A stretch of 62,111 bases of DNA from a virus. The stretch is taken from positions 1 to 62,111 of IMG/VR virus record IMGVR_UViG_3300024255_000025; one strand, given 5' to 3'. The translations under genes were made by a program, and so were the position numbers. The notes below the pieces were generated by a model. The model searched no databases. It was not told the origin of the DNA and saw only the letters and a program-made list of their open reading frames with translations. Shown here piece by piece: positions 31,199-37,953 of this stretch. Numbering within the stretch: the first letter of the stretch is position 1; each line of letters opens with the position of its first letter.

Positions 31199-31247
31199 AT
31201 GTACATTCTGGTGAAGCAGGGTGGGTTCGATTCCCACCTGTACTTTT
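31199..31247 (+). ncRNA. tRNA-like acceptor/T-arm minihelix
   Basis: A perfect T-arm, GTGGG-TTCGATT-CCCAC (31221-31237), is followed by an acceptor-like strand TGTAC (31239-31243). That strand pairs with GTACA at 31201-31205, so the two helices could stack as in tRNA. Only about 15 nt lie between the 5' strand and the T-arm, so D and anticodon arms are absent. It may be a tRNA remnant, an attachment-site sequence or a tRNA mimic. It overlaps no gene. Confidence 0.5.
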
Positions 31248-31265
31248 AAGAAAGGTAGAATTATT

Positions 31266-31664
31266 ATGAAAGACCCAGAACATAATGAGTTTGATGACGA
31301 TGAATACAACTACTATCCACATGAAGGCTATGATGATTTCTTTAAAGAGTTTGGCAAAATGACTCCTGAAGAAATGAACCAGAAGTGGAATGATTGGATA
31401 GAAAACGTATTAGATGAACTACTTGTGGATGGCGAGGCCATCACATTCAATCCGAAGTTTCCTGTGAGTGATTCACCCAATGGTGCAGAGGATCAACCTC
31501 CTCTGTACCTTGGAGTGGGTCATAACGGAGAACCATTATGGAAGAACTTTTGGTTTAAAGATTGGGGACTCTACAGTGAATGGCAGAGACATATGATAGA
31601 ACACGCTAAATATATTTTAAAAGAACCTGAGTACTATAGAAATCTTTACGAGATTATGAATTGA
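31266..31664 (+). CDS. Acidic hypothetical protein (132 aa)
   Basis: ATG 31266 has AAAGG about 12 bp upstream. The first 30 residues are Asp/Glu/Tyr-rich. A Trp-rich middle (WKNFWFKDWGLYSEWQRHM) follows. No family recognised. Confidence 0.58.
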   Translation: MKDPEHNEFDDDEYNYYPHEGYDDFFKEFGKMTPEEMNQKWNDWIENVLDELLVDGEAITFNPKFPVSDSPNGAEDQPPLYLGVGHNGEPLWKNFWFKDWGLYSEWQRHMIEHAKYILKEPEYYRNLYEIMN

Positions 31665-31671
31665 GGTAATT

Positions 31672-32100
31672 ATGTCGGATGATCATGAAGAACAATTTGT
31701 TATTGATAAACTTGGAGACTTTTTACAAGCAACTAGAGTTTGGGTATATGGAATATTTGGTGCCATGCACGATAAAGACTCTAGTGAACTACTTAAATAT
31801 AAGTATGATGATCTTGACGAAGAGGAAAAACAAGAAATAAATGAATACCTAACTTTAAAAGAAGTAACTACTATATCAAAAGACTACATTCGATTTGACA
31901 AAAAGGATAAACGGTTTATAATTGGAGTACATGAATACGAAAAGTTGGTACAAGATATCACTGGCAGGTTAGTCAGTAATTTGATGAATGGCCTAGTCGC
32001 CAAGGGACAGCTTGAGTGTGCTTTCGACGATGAAAAGCAAGACTTTATTTTTTGGAAACCAGAAAAGGATGGACAAGATGAAGAACAGGAAAACATTTAA
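31672..32100 (+). CDS. Hypothetical protein (142 aa)
   Basis: It starts 7 bp after the previous gene with GAGG upstream. The product is acidic and helical; LVQDITGRLVSNLMNGLVAKG near the C-terminus looks like a structured helix-turn unit common to phage proteins next to zinc-ribbon partners. It overlaps the RuvA-like gene by 23 bp. Confidence 0.55.
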   Translation: MSDDHEEQFVIDKLGDFLQATRVWVYGIFGAMHDKDSSELLKYKYDDLDEEEKQEINEYLTLKEVTTISKDYIRFDKKDKRFIIGVHEYEKLVQDITGRLVSNLMNGLVAKGQLECAFDDEKQDFIFWKPEKDGQDEEQENI

Positions 32101-32680
32101 CGAACAGAAACCTAAAAAGTTTGAAGGACACTTAGTATACGAATGTCCTGAATGTGAGTGTGATAATTATATAACCTTGTCAGAAGCCATGACAGAAGGC
32201 TTTATGATTGTTTGTCCTGATTGCAACTCTATATTGCGACCTCAGTTCGTTACTAAAATGAAAGTCTACTATGATGATAAGAAGGTTCCTCCTGTACCAA
32301 AACAAACTCAACCAGTATTTAATACTCCTGAGTCTACTCCTGAGTCTACTCCTACTCCTACTCCTGACCCTGAGTCCAATGATCCTGTATTAAAAGATTT
32401 TAATTTTGATAACAATAAGATAATCCCTGATCATGGATATATGCAAGAATCTAAGTTTGCTCCAGTAGAAAACACTTTTGCAATTAATGTCTTGACAGAT
32501 GAGCAGATGTATGCTATAACTGAGGCAGTGAAGGTTTTAAAGAAGTACGGTTACAATGCAGGAACAGCGAGCAAGCTAGCTTCTGATTGTATGAGAGAGA
32601 ACTGTGCTGACCTAACGATTGACAGGAAGAAACTGATTGAACTGGTTCTCAGAAAAGAAGGAGCAAAACTAAATGAATAA
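32078..32680 (+). CDS. Zinc-ribbon protein with RuvA domain III-like C-terminus
   Basis: The N-terminal part has CPECEC and CPDC (a four-Cys zinc ribbon). A flexible linker of TPESTP-like repeats lies near residues 88-103. The C-terminal 60 residues (AITEAVKVLKKYGYNAGTA, then IELVLRKEG) resemble the RuvB-contacting domain III of RuvA. The next gene, overlapping by 8 bp, is RuvB-like. The pairing suggests a phage RuvA substitute in which a zinc ribbon replaces the DNA-binding domains. The RuvA link is inference. ATG 32078 or the in-frame ATG 32069 may be used. Confidence 0.5.
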   Translation: MKNRKTFNEQKPKKFEGHLVYECPECECDNYITLSEAMTEGFMIVCPDCNSILRPQFVTKMKVYYDDKKVPPVPKQTQPVFNTPESTPESTPTPTPDPESNDPVLKDFNFDNNKIIPDHGYMQESKFAPVENTFAINVLTDEQMYAITEAVKVLKKYGYNAGTASKLASDCMRENCADLTIDRKKLIELVLRKEGAKLNE

Positions 32681-33563
32681 TCTACGACCAACAACTTTTG
32701 AAGATGTAATTGGACAAACAGATGTTAAAGAACGTCTGAGTATTATGATTGCAGGATGCAAGGACGGAGACGTTATGCCTCATACATTACTTGATGGCCC
32801 ACCGGGCTTAGGCAAGACTACTATGTCTAATGCTATCGCTAATGAGTTAGGTGTAAAAATCCATACTCTAAATGCTGCTACGATTAGAAATATTAAGAGT
32901 ATCATACCTTACCTCATGAGCGTAGAGCGTGGTAGTATCGTATTCATTGATGAGATTCATCGTCTGCCTACTCTTGTAGAAGAGTTCCTGTATCCAGTGA
33001 TGGAAGACTTCAGGCTTGATCTCATGCAGGAGAATGAAGACGAAGGCATTGACATCCCTCCGTTTTGCATGATCGGTGCAACAACTAATGGTGGCAGTCT
33101 AACCCAACCATTTTATGACAGATTTGTAATCAAAGAACATCTACAGTTCTATACGCCTAGTGAGTTAGCTAATCTAGCTAGGTTGAATGTAAAGAAGATG
33201 GGACTTGACGAACTAACTGATGATGAGTTGCTGGATATTGCTAAACGTAGCAAGGGTACTCCTAGAGTTCTAAATGCTAGACTTCAATGGTATAAGAGTT
33301 ACGTGCAGTTCCATCAGCGTAAAGACGATGTTGAGGCAATATTCAATAAGCAAGGTATTGATAAGAATGGGTTTGATGTTAATGATCGTAAGTACATTGA
33401 TGTGTTACAGAAGAAGATAGGTCAACCTATGGGTATCAAAAGTATTGCTACGATGTGCGGCATCTCTGAGGATACTATATCAAATAGCATTGAACCGTAT
33501 ATGATTAGAATGGGTTTTGTTGTTAGAACGCCTAAAGGACGGGTGTTAGGCAAAATCAGGTAA
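32673..33563 (+). CDS. ruvB: RuvB-like Holliday junction branch-migration ATPase
   Basis: It starts LRPTTFEDVIGQ as RuvB does. Walker A is GPPGLGKTT (42-50), Walker B is VFIDEIHRL, and sensor 1 is IGATTNGGSL with DRF after it. A C-terminal winged helix follows (KKIGQPMGIKSIA, then IEPYMIRMGFVVRTPKGR). Length (296) is close to the usual 330. RuvB is the hexameric motor that migrates Holliday junctions and needs RuvA for loading; the preceding gene may supply that. It is unusual in phages and would serve recombination-dependent replication. Confidence 0.92.
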   Translation: MNNLRPTTFEDVIGQTDVKERLSIMIAGCKDGDVMPHTLLDGPPGLGKTTMSNAIANELGVKIHTLNAATIRNIKSIIPYLMSVERGSIVFIDEIHRLPTLVEEFLYPVMEDFRLDLMQENEDEGIDIPPFCMIGATTNGGSLTQPFYDRFVIKEHLQFYTPSELANLARLNVKKMGLDELTDDELLDIAKRSKGTPRVLNARLQWYKSYVQFHQRKDDVEAIFNKQGIDKNGFDVNDRKYIDVLQKKIGQPMGIKSIATMCGISEDTISNSIEPYMIRMGFVVRTPKGRVLGKIR

Positions 33564-33575
33564 AAACCTTGTCAG

Positions 33576-33590
33576 GGTGTATATAGTCAT
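33576..33590 (+). promoter_or_regulatory. GGTGTA-type candidate late promoter
   Basis: GGTGTATATAG starts at 33576, 33 bp before ATG 33609, in the short gap after ruvB. AGGAGGTGAT (33597-33606) is a near-perfect ribosome-binding site for the next gene. Confidence 0.42.
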
Positions 33591-33608
33591 ACGAACAGGA
33601 GGTGATGT

Positions 33609-33995
33609 ATGATAAAGAAAACTATAGCCTTTGTACTGGCTTGTTTGATTGGTGGCACAGCATATGCTAGACCGCCAGTGTTTATGAATAATTATGAGAG
33701 TGCTGTAAAAGTTAGCAACGATCTAGGTATAGATATACTGTTAGTCTTCTCAGCAGATTGGTGCAAATATTGTAAGATGCTTAAAAAAGATTTGTCTGCC
33801 AGTGTCAGTAAAGACGAACTCAAAGACCTTATAATCTGTACAATAAACGTAGACGAGAATACTAAAATAAAAAAAGAATACAGTGTATCCTCAATTCCTG
33901 ATTCAGTATACTTATCGAAAAACAAAATTAAATCTCGACGAAAGGGGTATAACGATCTAAGCAACTATTTAAAGTGGCTTAAATCTAATAGGTGA
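33609..33995 (+). CDS. Secreted thioredoxin-fold protein
   Basis: A signal peptide (TIAFVLACLIGGTAYA) precedes a thioredoxin fold. The active site WCKYCK follows the strand ILLVFSAD. The cis-Pro is in SIPDSVYL. The protein is 128 residues and has a perfect Shine-Dalgarno. It would act outside the cytoplasm in disulphide reduction or exchange. A possible link is keeping haem-binding CxxCH thiols of the DUF1549 protein reduced; this is inference. Confidence 0.85.
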   Translation: MIKKTIAFVLACLIGGTAYARPPVFMNNYESAVKVSNDLGIDILLVFSADWCKYCKMLKKDLSASVSKDELKDLIICTINVDENTKIKKEYSVSSIPDSVYLSKNKIKSRRKGYNDLSNYLKWLKSNR

Positions 33996-33996
33996 T

Positions 33997-34302
33997 ATGG
34001 AAGTACCAATATATGTTATATCTTATTTGTTTGTGTTTACTATGGGTTTTGTTGGGGGCGTTTATGTCACTAAAACAAATGCCTCATCGGATAAGCCCAG
34101 AAGTTTTTTCGACAAACAAAAAGAAATTGAGCAAGAAAGAAAGCATAATGCAATTAATATCGACGATACTAAAGTTGTATTAGATAAGCATATAGCTACA
34201 GATAGTTTAGAAAAGAAATTTGATTCTCTTGGTAAAACCAAGACATCAAAAGACAACACGCAGTCAGCAATTAGTAAACTAAAAAATATGAAAGGTAAAT
34301 AA
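33997..34302 (+). CDS. Membrane-anchored protein with charged cytoplasmic tail
   Basis: An N-terminal membrane helix (VPIYVISYLFVFTMGFVGGV) is followed by about 75 hydrophilic, Lys/Asp/Ser-rich residues. It starts one base after the thioredoxin stop and ends 2 bp before the actin-like gene. It could anchor that filament-forming protein to the membrane; this rests on position only. Confidence 0.55.
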   Translation: MEVPIYVISYLFVFTMGFVGGVYVTKTNASSDKPRSFFDKQKEIEQERKHNAINIDDTKVVLDKHIATDSLEKKFDSLGKTKTSKDNTQSAISKLKNMKGK

Positions 34303-34304
34303 TT

Positions 34305-35309
34305 ATGGGAATCGGACTTGACGTAGGCACGAGTTTTATTGTAATGTCACAGTATGAGGGCGACAATATTAAATTCAAAGATTTTAGAGATGCGTTTTAT
34401 ATTATTAAACCATCCACCCCTATAGCGAATAAAATGATTGAAAAAGGTTTGGCAGGAAAAGTGTTTGTCAAAGATGAAGATGGCTCTTTTATTCTTCTCG
34501 GTTCTGATGCTATTGAGAAGGCAGTCGAAAGAAATGAAACTGCTCGTCGTCCTATGCACAGAGGTGTAATCTCCGTAAAAGAAAAAGAAGCTAAACGTGT
34601 ATTGGCTTACATTTTAAAAGAGGTGGTCGGTCAGGCTGAAACTGAAGGTGAGAAACTGGTATACTGTGTTCCTGCACAACCAGTGGATCAAGAAGATGAA
34701 GACTTTGACGTAGGCTTCCACGAAGATACAGTACAAGCTATCCTTGCAGAAGTAGGATATGATGCAAGGTCAGTGAACGAAGCAGAAGCGTTGTGTTACG
34801 CTGAGTTAGAAGACACAGACTATACTGGCATTGGCATTAGTTGTGGTGCAGGTATGACCAATGTTTGTGTTATGCTCAACGGCGAACCAACAGTAGTCTT
34901 CAGTACCACAAAGTCAGGTGATTGGGTTGACCGCATGAGTGCAGTTGCCACAGGTGAAGCTGATAGTGTTGTACAGGTAGAAAAAGAAAGCGGTGGTTTT
35001 AAAGTCGGTGAAGCTAATGACAATCCGGTTTTAAGTGCTGTTGCTTCTTACTATGAAAGACTTATTGATTATACTGCTAAACAATTATCCGCAGCGTTAG
35101 ATGGTCACAAATCTTTACCTAAGTTTAAAGATGACATCAAGATTGTTGTTGCTGGTGGCACATCAAGGGCTGAAGGTTATGTAGAAAAACTAGAGGAAAA
35201 ATTGAAAGAGTCAGGGTTTCCTCTTGGTATTGAGGTTGTAAAACATGCAGACGACCCATTACATTCTGTTTCTAAAGGATGCTTAATTGCAGCGAGTTTA
35301 CTGGATTAA
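34305..35309 (+). CDS. Actin/Hsp70-fold ATPase (ParM/MreB-like)
   Basis: The three ATP-binding motifs of the actin superfamily are present: phosphate 1 IGLDVGTSFIV, phosphate 2 GIGISCGAGMTNVCV, and adenosine IKIVVAGGTSRAEGY. A connecting SVNEAEALCYAEL segment also fits. Length is 334 residues, as in MreB, ParM and MamK. Such proteins form filaments that position DNA or cell-wall machinery. Phage-encoded actin homologs are rare, and here one lies beside a membrane protein. Confidence 0.82.
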   Translation: MGIGLDVGTSFIVMSQYEGDNIKFKDFRDAFYIIKPSTPIANKMIEKGLAGKVFVKDEDGSFILLGSDAIEKAVERNETARRPMHRGVISVKEKEAKRVLAYILKEVVGQAETEGEKLVYCVPAQPVDQEDEDFDVGFHEDTVQAILAEVGYDARSVNEAEALCYAELEDTDYTGIGISCGAGMTNVCVMLNGEPTVVFSTTKSGDWVDRMSAVATGEADSVVQVEKESGGFKVGEANDNPVLSAVASYYERLIDYTAKQLSAALDGHKSLPKFKDDIKIVVAGGTSRAEGYVEKLEEKLKESGFPLGIEVVKHADDPLHSVSKGCLIAASLLD

Positions 35310-35329
35310 AATAGAAAGAAGAGGACATT

Positions 35330-35896
35330 ATGCTGGACTATGAAAGCAGTAGAGATGAAACTGATAAGTTTTGCTCTTATCATAACTATAGATTGTTATA
35401 TCAGAACTTTTTCCTTACACCCCACAGGAAAATCCTAGAGATAGGAACATCTTCCTGTGGGTTTGCTAAATTTCTTAAAGATAATAATATAGGAGAGTTT
35501 TTAGTAGGTGCTGATCTCAGGAAAGATATTGTGTCTGGTCATGTACCTTCCAATAAAACTTGGTGTGAACTATTCGATGAGTTCTATGTCGGTGATGTTT
35601 CAAAGCCAGAGTTTAAAGAATGGGCTGAGTCTAATTTTAGGAATGACTTTGATCTTATTATAGAAGACTGTTCCCATAAGTTAGAACAACAGAAGTATTT
35701 AATTAGTCTGTCTCAAACGCTGTTGTCAGATAAAGGTGTCTGGATCACAGAAGATATTCATGGTTATGATAATGCTAAGGAAATAATCAAGTGTGTTCCT
35801 GATGCACTTCAAGGATTAGCCTATGTGTGGGACGGATGGGATGCAAAGAAACGCTATGATGATTTTTGTGTTGTCATAGACAGGAGAAGAATATAG
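35330..35896 (+). CDS. Class I SAM-dependent methyltransferase
   Basis: Motif I KILEIGTSSCGFAKFL binds SAM. Motif II GADLR and motif IV FDLIIEDCSH follow, and then GVWITEDIHGYDN. This layout matches small phage or glycan-cluster methyltransferases. Length is 188 residues. AGAAGAGG upstream is a good ribosome-binding site. Its target is unknown; neighbours suggest a glycan. Confidence 0.75.
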   Translation: MLDYESSRDETDKFCSYHNYRLLYQNFFLTPHRKILEIGTSSCGFAKFLKDNNIGEFLVGADLRKDIVSGHVPSNKTWCELFDEFYVGDVSKPEFKEWAESNFRNDFDLIIEDCSHKLEQQKYLISLSQTLLSDKGVWITEDIHGYDNAKEIIKCVPDALQGLAYVWDGWDAKKRYDDFCVVIDRRRI

Positions 35897-35917
35897 GGGA
35901 TGCTCTCGCACCCCCTA
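35894..35917. terminator. Hairpin between convergent genes
   Basis: TAGGGG/CCCCTA (35894-35899 with 35912-35917) plus TGC/GCA inside, with a TCTC loop, gives a 9-bp stem with one mismatch. It sits exactly between the stop codons of two convergent genes. The flanking T-runs are poor, so termination is likely weak in both directions. Confidence 0.55.
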
Positions 35918-35921
35918 AAAA

Positions 35922-36503
35922 TTATTTACTCCTAGTATTCTTTTTACTTTTGGCTGATGCTGCAATCCAAGCAGTCTCAAAGGTTTTACCGTCTATAGCA
36001 TATTTCTTCATAATAGGCTCTAGTTTATTATAAAGATATCTATGATCGCTAACCATACGACCAAAATCTAAAAGAATAAAAGGGATATCATACTGCGTCA
36101 TTACTCTAATGCCATGTGCTATGGCTTTGTACGCACCAGACAATTCACTTTGCATGTTAGAACCTCTTAGATAACCTCCAGCGGCTCTGCCATGATCTGC
36201 TCTACTTTGTGCTGCTTCTTGGTATTCACGAATTGGCAAGATCAACCAATCAATTTCTACCTTCTGGACAGCTTCATGTAGTTTATCAATGTAGCTAGGA
36301 CACTTGAGTATGTATGGGCTTCTTGCTACATTAGTAAGATGCACATCTAACTCTAGTCCTGAATTACAGTTACCAAAAACACCTCTTTCACTAGAGTCAG
36401 CATTAACTCCGTTAGGCATTTCCAAATGAGCAAACAGTCTCATGAGAAAAGTAGTACCGCAACGGCCTGTTCCAGTAATAAGTATCTTATTAGGCTTAGA
36501 CAT
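35922..36503 (-). CDS. Sulfotransferase-family protein
   Basis: The N-terminus KILITGTGRCGTTFLMRLF is the P-loop of PAPS-dependent sulfotransferases (G-[ST]-G-R-x-G-[ST]-[ST]). The body includes ILPIREYQEAAQSRADHGRA, which has the Arg-rich segment expected near the 3'-phosphate site. Length is 193 residues. It is one of two minus-strand genes, set apart by hairpins on both sides, as expected for an independently acquired cargo gene. It may sulfate host or virion glycans. Confidence 0.7.
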   Translation of the reverse strand: MSKPNKILITGTGRCGTTFLMRLFAHLEMPNGVNADSSERGVFGNCNSGLELDVHLTNVARSPYILKCPSYIDKLHEAVQKVEIDWLILPIREYQEAAQSRADHGRAAGGYLRGSNMQSELSGAYKAIAHGIRVMTQYDIPFILLDFGRMVSDHRYLYNKLEPIMKKYAIDGKTFETAWIAASAKSKKNTRSK

Positions 36504-36607
36504 ATAAATAACCTCTCAAAAATTTTCCAAAAAAAAATAAACGCTATCATTATTTACACCGGCAAAATTATTTCTTTATCCACAGCTACTATAGTTCCGG
36601 CAATCAA

Positions 36608-36619
36608 GGTGTATATAAT
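36608..36619 (+). promoter_or_regulatory. GGTGTA-type promoter with TATAAT for structured element
   Basis: GGTGTA (36608-36613) runs into TATAAT (36614-36619). No good -35 box lies upstream. It stands 20 bp before the long hairpin at 36639 rather than before a gene. Confidence 0.42.
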
Positions 36620-36638
36620 AATATAACAAACATCTATG

Positions 36639-36738
36639 ACGGTAGACCCCTGTTGTTATATCAGACTCATTATTTCCCAGTTGGTTGGGTTTAATAAACC
36701 CTGTTGTTGTGAGTGAGATTTTATAACGGGTCTGCCGT
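36639..36738 (+). other. Long structured intergenic element (candidate RNA or terminator)
   Basis: The ends pair as ACGGTAGACCC/GGGTCTGCCGT (36639-36649 with 36728-36738, one G.U). Inside, GTTATA/TATAAC (36655-36660/36722-36727) and ACTCA/TGAGT (36665-36669/36710-36714) continue the stem. The tip holds the hairpin GGGTTT-AAT-AAACCC (36687-36701). A direct repeat CCCTGTTGTT occurs at 36648-36657 and 36699-36708. A run of five or more Ts follows (36738 on). It could be a free small RNA made from the promoter at 36608, a terminator, or a replication-type structure. The rest of the 282-bp gap holds no gene. Confidence 0.58.
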
Positions 36739-36742
36739 TTTT

Positions 36743-36755
36743 GGTGTATCTCTAG
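36743..36755 (+). promoter_or_regulatory. GGTGTA-type candidate promoter
   Basis: GGTGTATCTCTAG begins at 36743, right after the long hairpin and 43 bp before ATG 36786. Confidence 0.38.
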
Positions 36756-36785
36756 TTAGATTAATTTACTTTTGGGTTTAATACT

Positions 36786-37172
36786 ATGCTATTTAAGCGA
36801 GAATTGAGATACGCAGCACGTTCTTCAAAATGGCCTGCGTTACGTAAAGAACATTTAAAAGAACAGCCAGTATGTCAGGCTTGTGGTTCAGATAGGAAAC
36901 CAGAAGTCCACCATATCGTTCCCGTCCATCTCGATCCATCTCGTGAACTAGACCCTTCTAACCTAATTACTCTTTGTGATAAGTGGTGTCACTTTGTTTT
37001 TGGACATTTACTAAACTATCGAAGTTGGAATAAAGACGTAGTAAGGGATGCTCGTATGTATCTTAATAAGATAACTACTCGTCCATATAAAACAAAGGAG
37101 GGTAACAACTATGAGACTTTTGATTGGTATTCTGCTGCTGTTTATAACAGTTCAGATAACGACCCCGACTGA
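36786..37172 (+). CDS. HNH endonuclease (128 aa)
   Basis: The HNH core is CQACGSD, VHHIVPVH, DPSNLITLC and CHFVFGH. It is a zinc-bound HNH nuclease with a basic N-terminus (RELRYAARSSKWPALRKEH). Similar proteins are common in phages and may act in packaging or as host nucleases. Its last 62 bp overlap the S1 protease gene in another frame, with a strong ribosome-binding site for that gene inside. Confidence 0.88.
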   Translation: MLFKRELRYAARSSKWPALRKEHLKEQPVCQACGSDRKPEVHHIVPVHLDPSRELDPSNLITLCDKWCHFVFGHLLNYRSWNKDVVRDARMYLNKITTRPYKTKEGNNYETFDWYSAAVYNSSDNDPD

Positions 37173-37953
37173 CAGTATCGCAGGAACAAGACTCCCTAGT
37201 GTTCCTGATTCAAAATATTTAGAATATGGAAAGAAACACCAGTGTGTTTTACCTATTCAAGGTATAATGTCTAATGATCTTAATAGTACCTTTAGAGGTT
37301 CTTGTATTTTAATCTCTCCTAAATATATAATAACCGCTGCCCACGTAGTGGCAGGAAGTTTGTCACAGAATGTGATCTTCAATAATAAAGTAGTCCCCGT
37401 CAGCATAATTGCTATACATTCAGATTGGAAATACGATAAGACAGGAATAGCTGATATAGCAGTTGGTAAATTAAGCAAGCCAATAAACTTAGATTTTTAT
37501 CCCGAACTATATACTGAATCAGATGAGATGAGTAAAGTTTGCAGCATGGCAGGGTATGGACATCACGGTACATTTAAAACCGGCTGGAAACCATTTGACA
37601 ACAAGAGGAGAGCAGGTTCTAACCTTGTTGCTGAAATGTATAAAGACTGTCTGCTTGTTAAATCAGATGATGCACATACTAGCCTAGAATTTTTAATAGC
37701 ACCCGGAGACAGTGGTGGTGGGATGTTTATAGACCAAAAGCTGGCTGGTATAAATTCTTTTATAATGGCTACAGATGGCAAGGGAGATTCAGACTATGGT
37801 GACGATGCTTGCTTTACTAGAATTAGTAAATTTATTCCTTGGATCAAAGCAGTAAAAGAACAAATAGAGATTATAGATAAATTAACACCTGAACAAATTG
37901 CAACAATACAAAAAATACAGAAAGAGAGAGTGAAAAGTGAGAAGAAGAAATGA
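37111..37953 (+). CDS. Secreted trypsin-like (S1) serine protease
   Basis: A signal peptide (RLLIGILLLFITVQI) is followed by the chymotrypsin-fold triad: His 78 in TAAHVV, Asp 115 in ADIAVG and Ser 201 in APGDSGGGM. Cys 65 lies near the His region. The 30 C-terminal residues form a charged helix. AGGAGGGTAACA precedes ATG 37111. It would act in the periplasm or outside the host. A subtilase gene follows with 17-bp overlap. Confidence 0.9.
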   Translation: MRLLIGILLLFITVQITTPTDSIAGTRLPSVPDSKYLEYGKKHQCVLPIQGIMSNDLNSTFRGSCILISPKYIITAAHVVAGSLSQNVIFNNKVVPVSIIAIHSDWKYDKTGIADIAVGKLSKPINLDFYPELYTESDEMSKVCSMAGYGHHGTFKTGWKPFDNKRRAGSNLVAEMYKDCLLVKSDDAHTSLEFLIAPGDSGGGMFIDQKLAGINSFIMATDGKGDSDYGDDACFTRISKFIPWIKAVKEQIEIIDKLTPEQIATIQKIQKERVKSEKKK

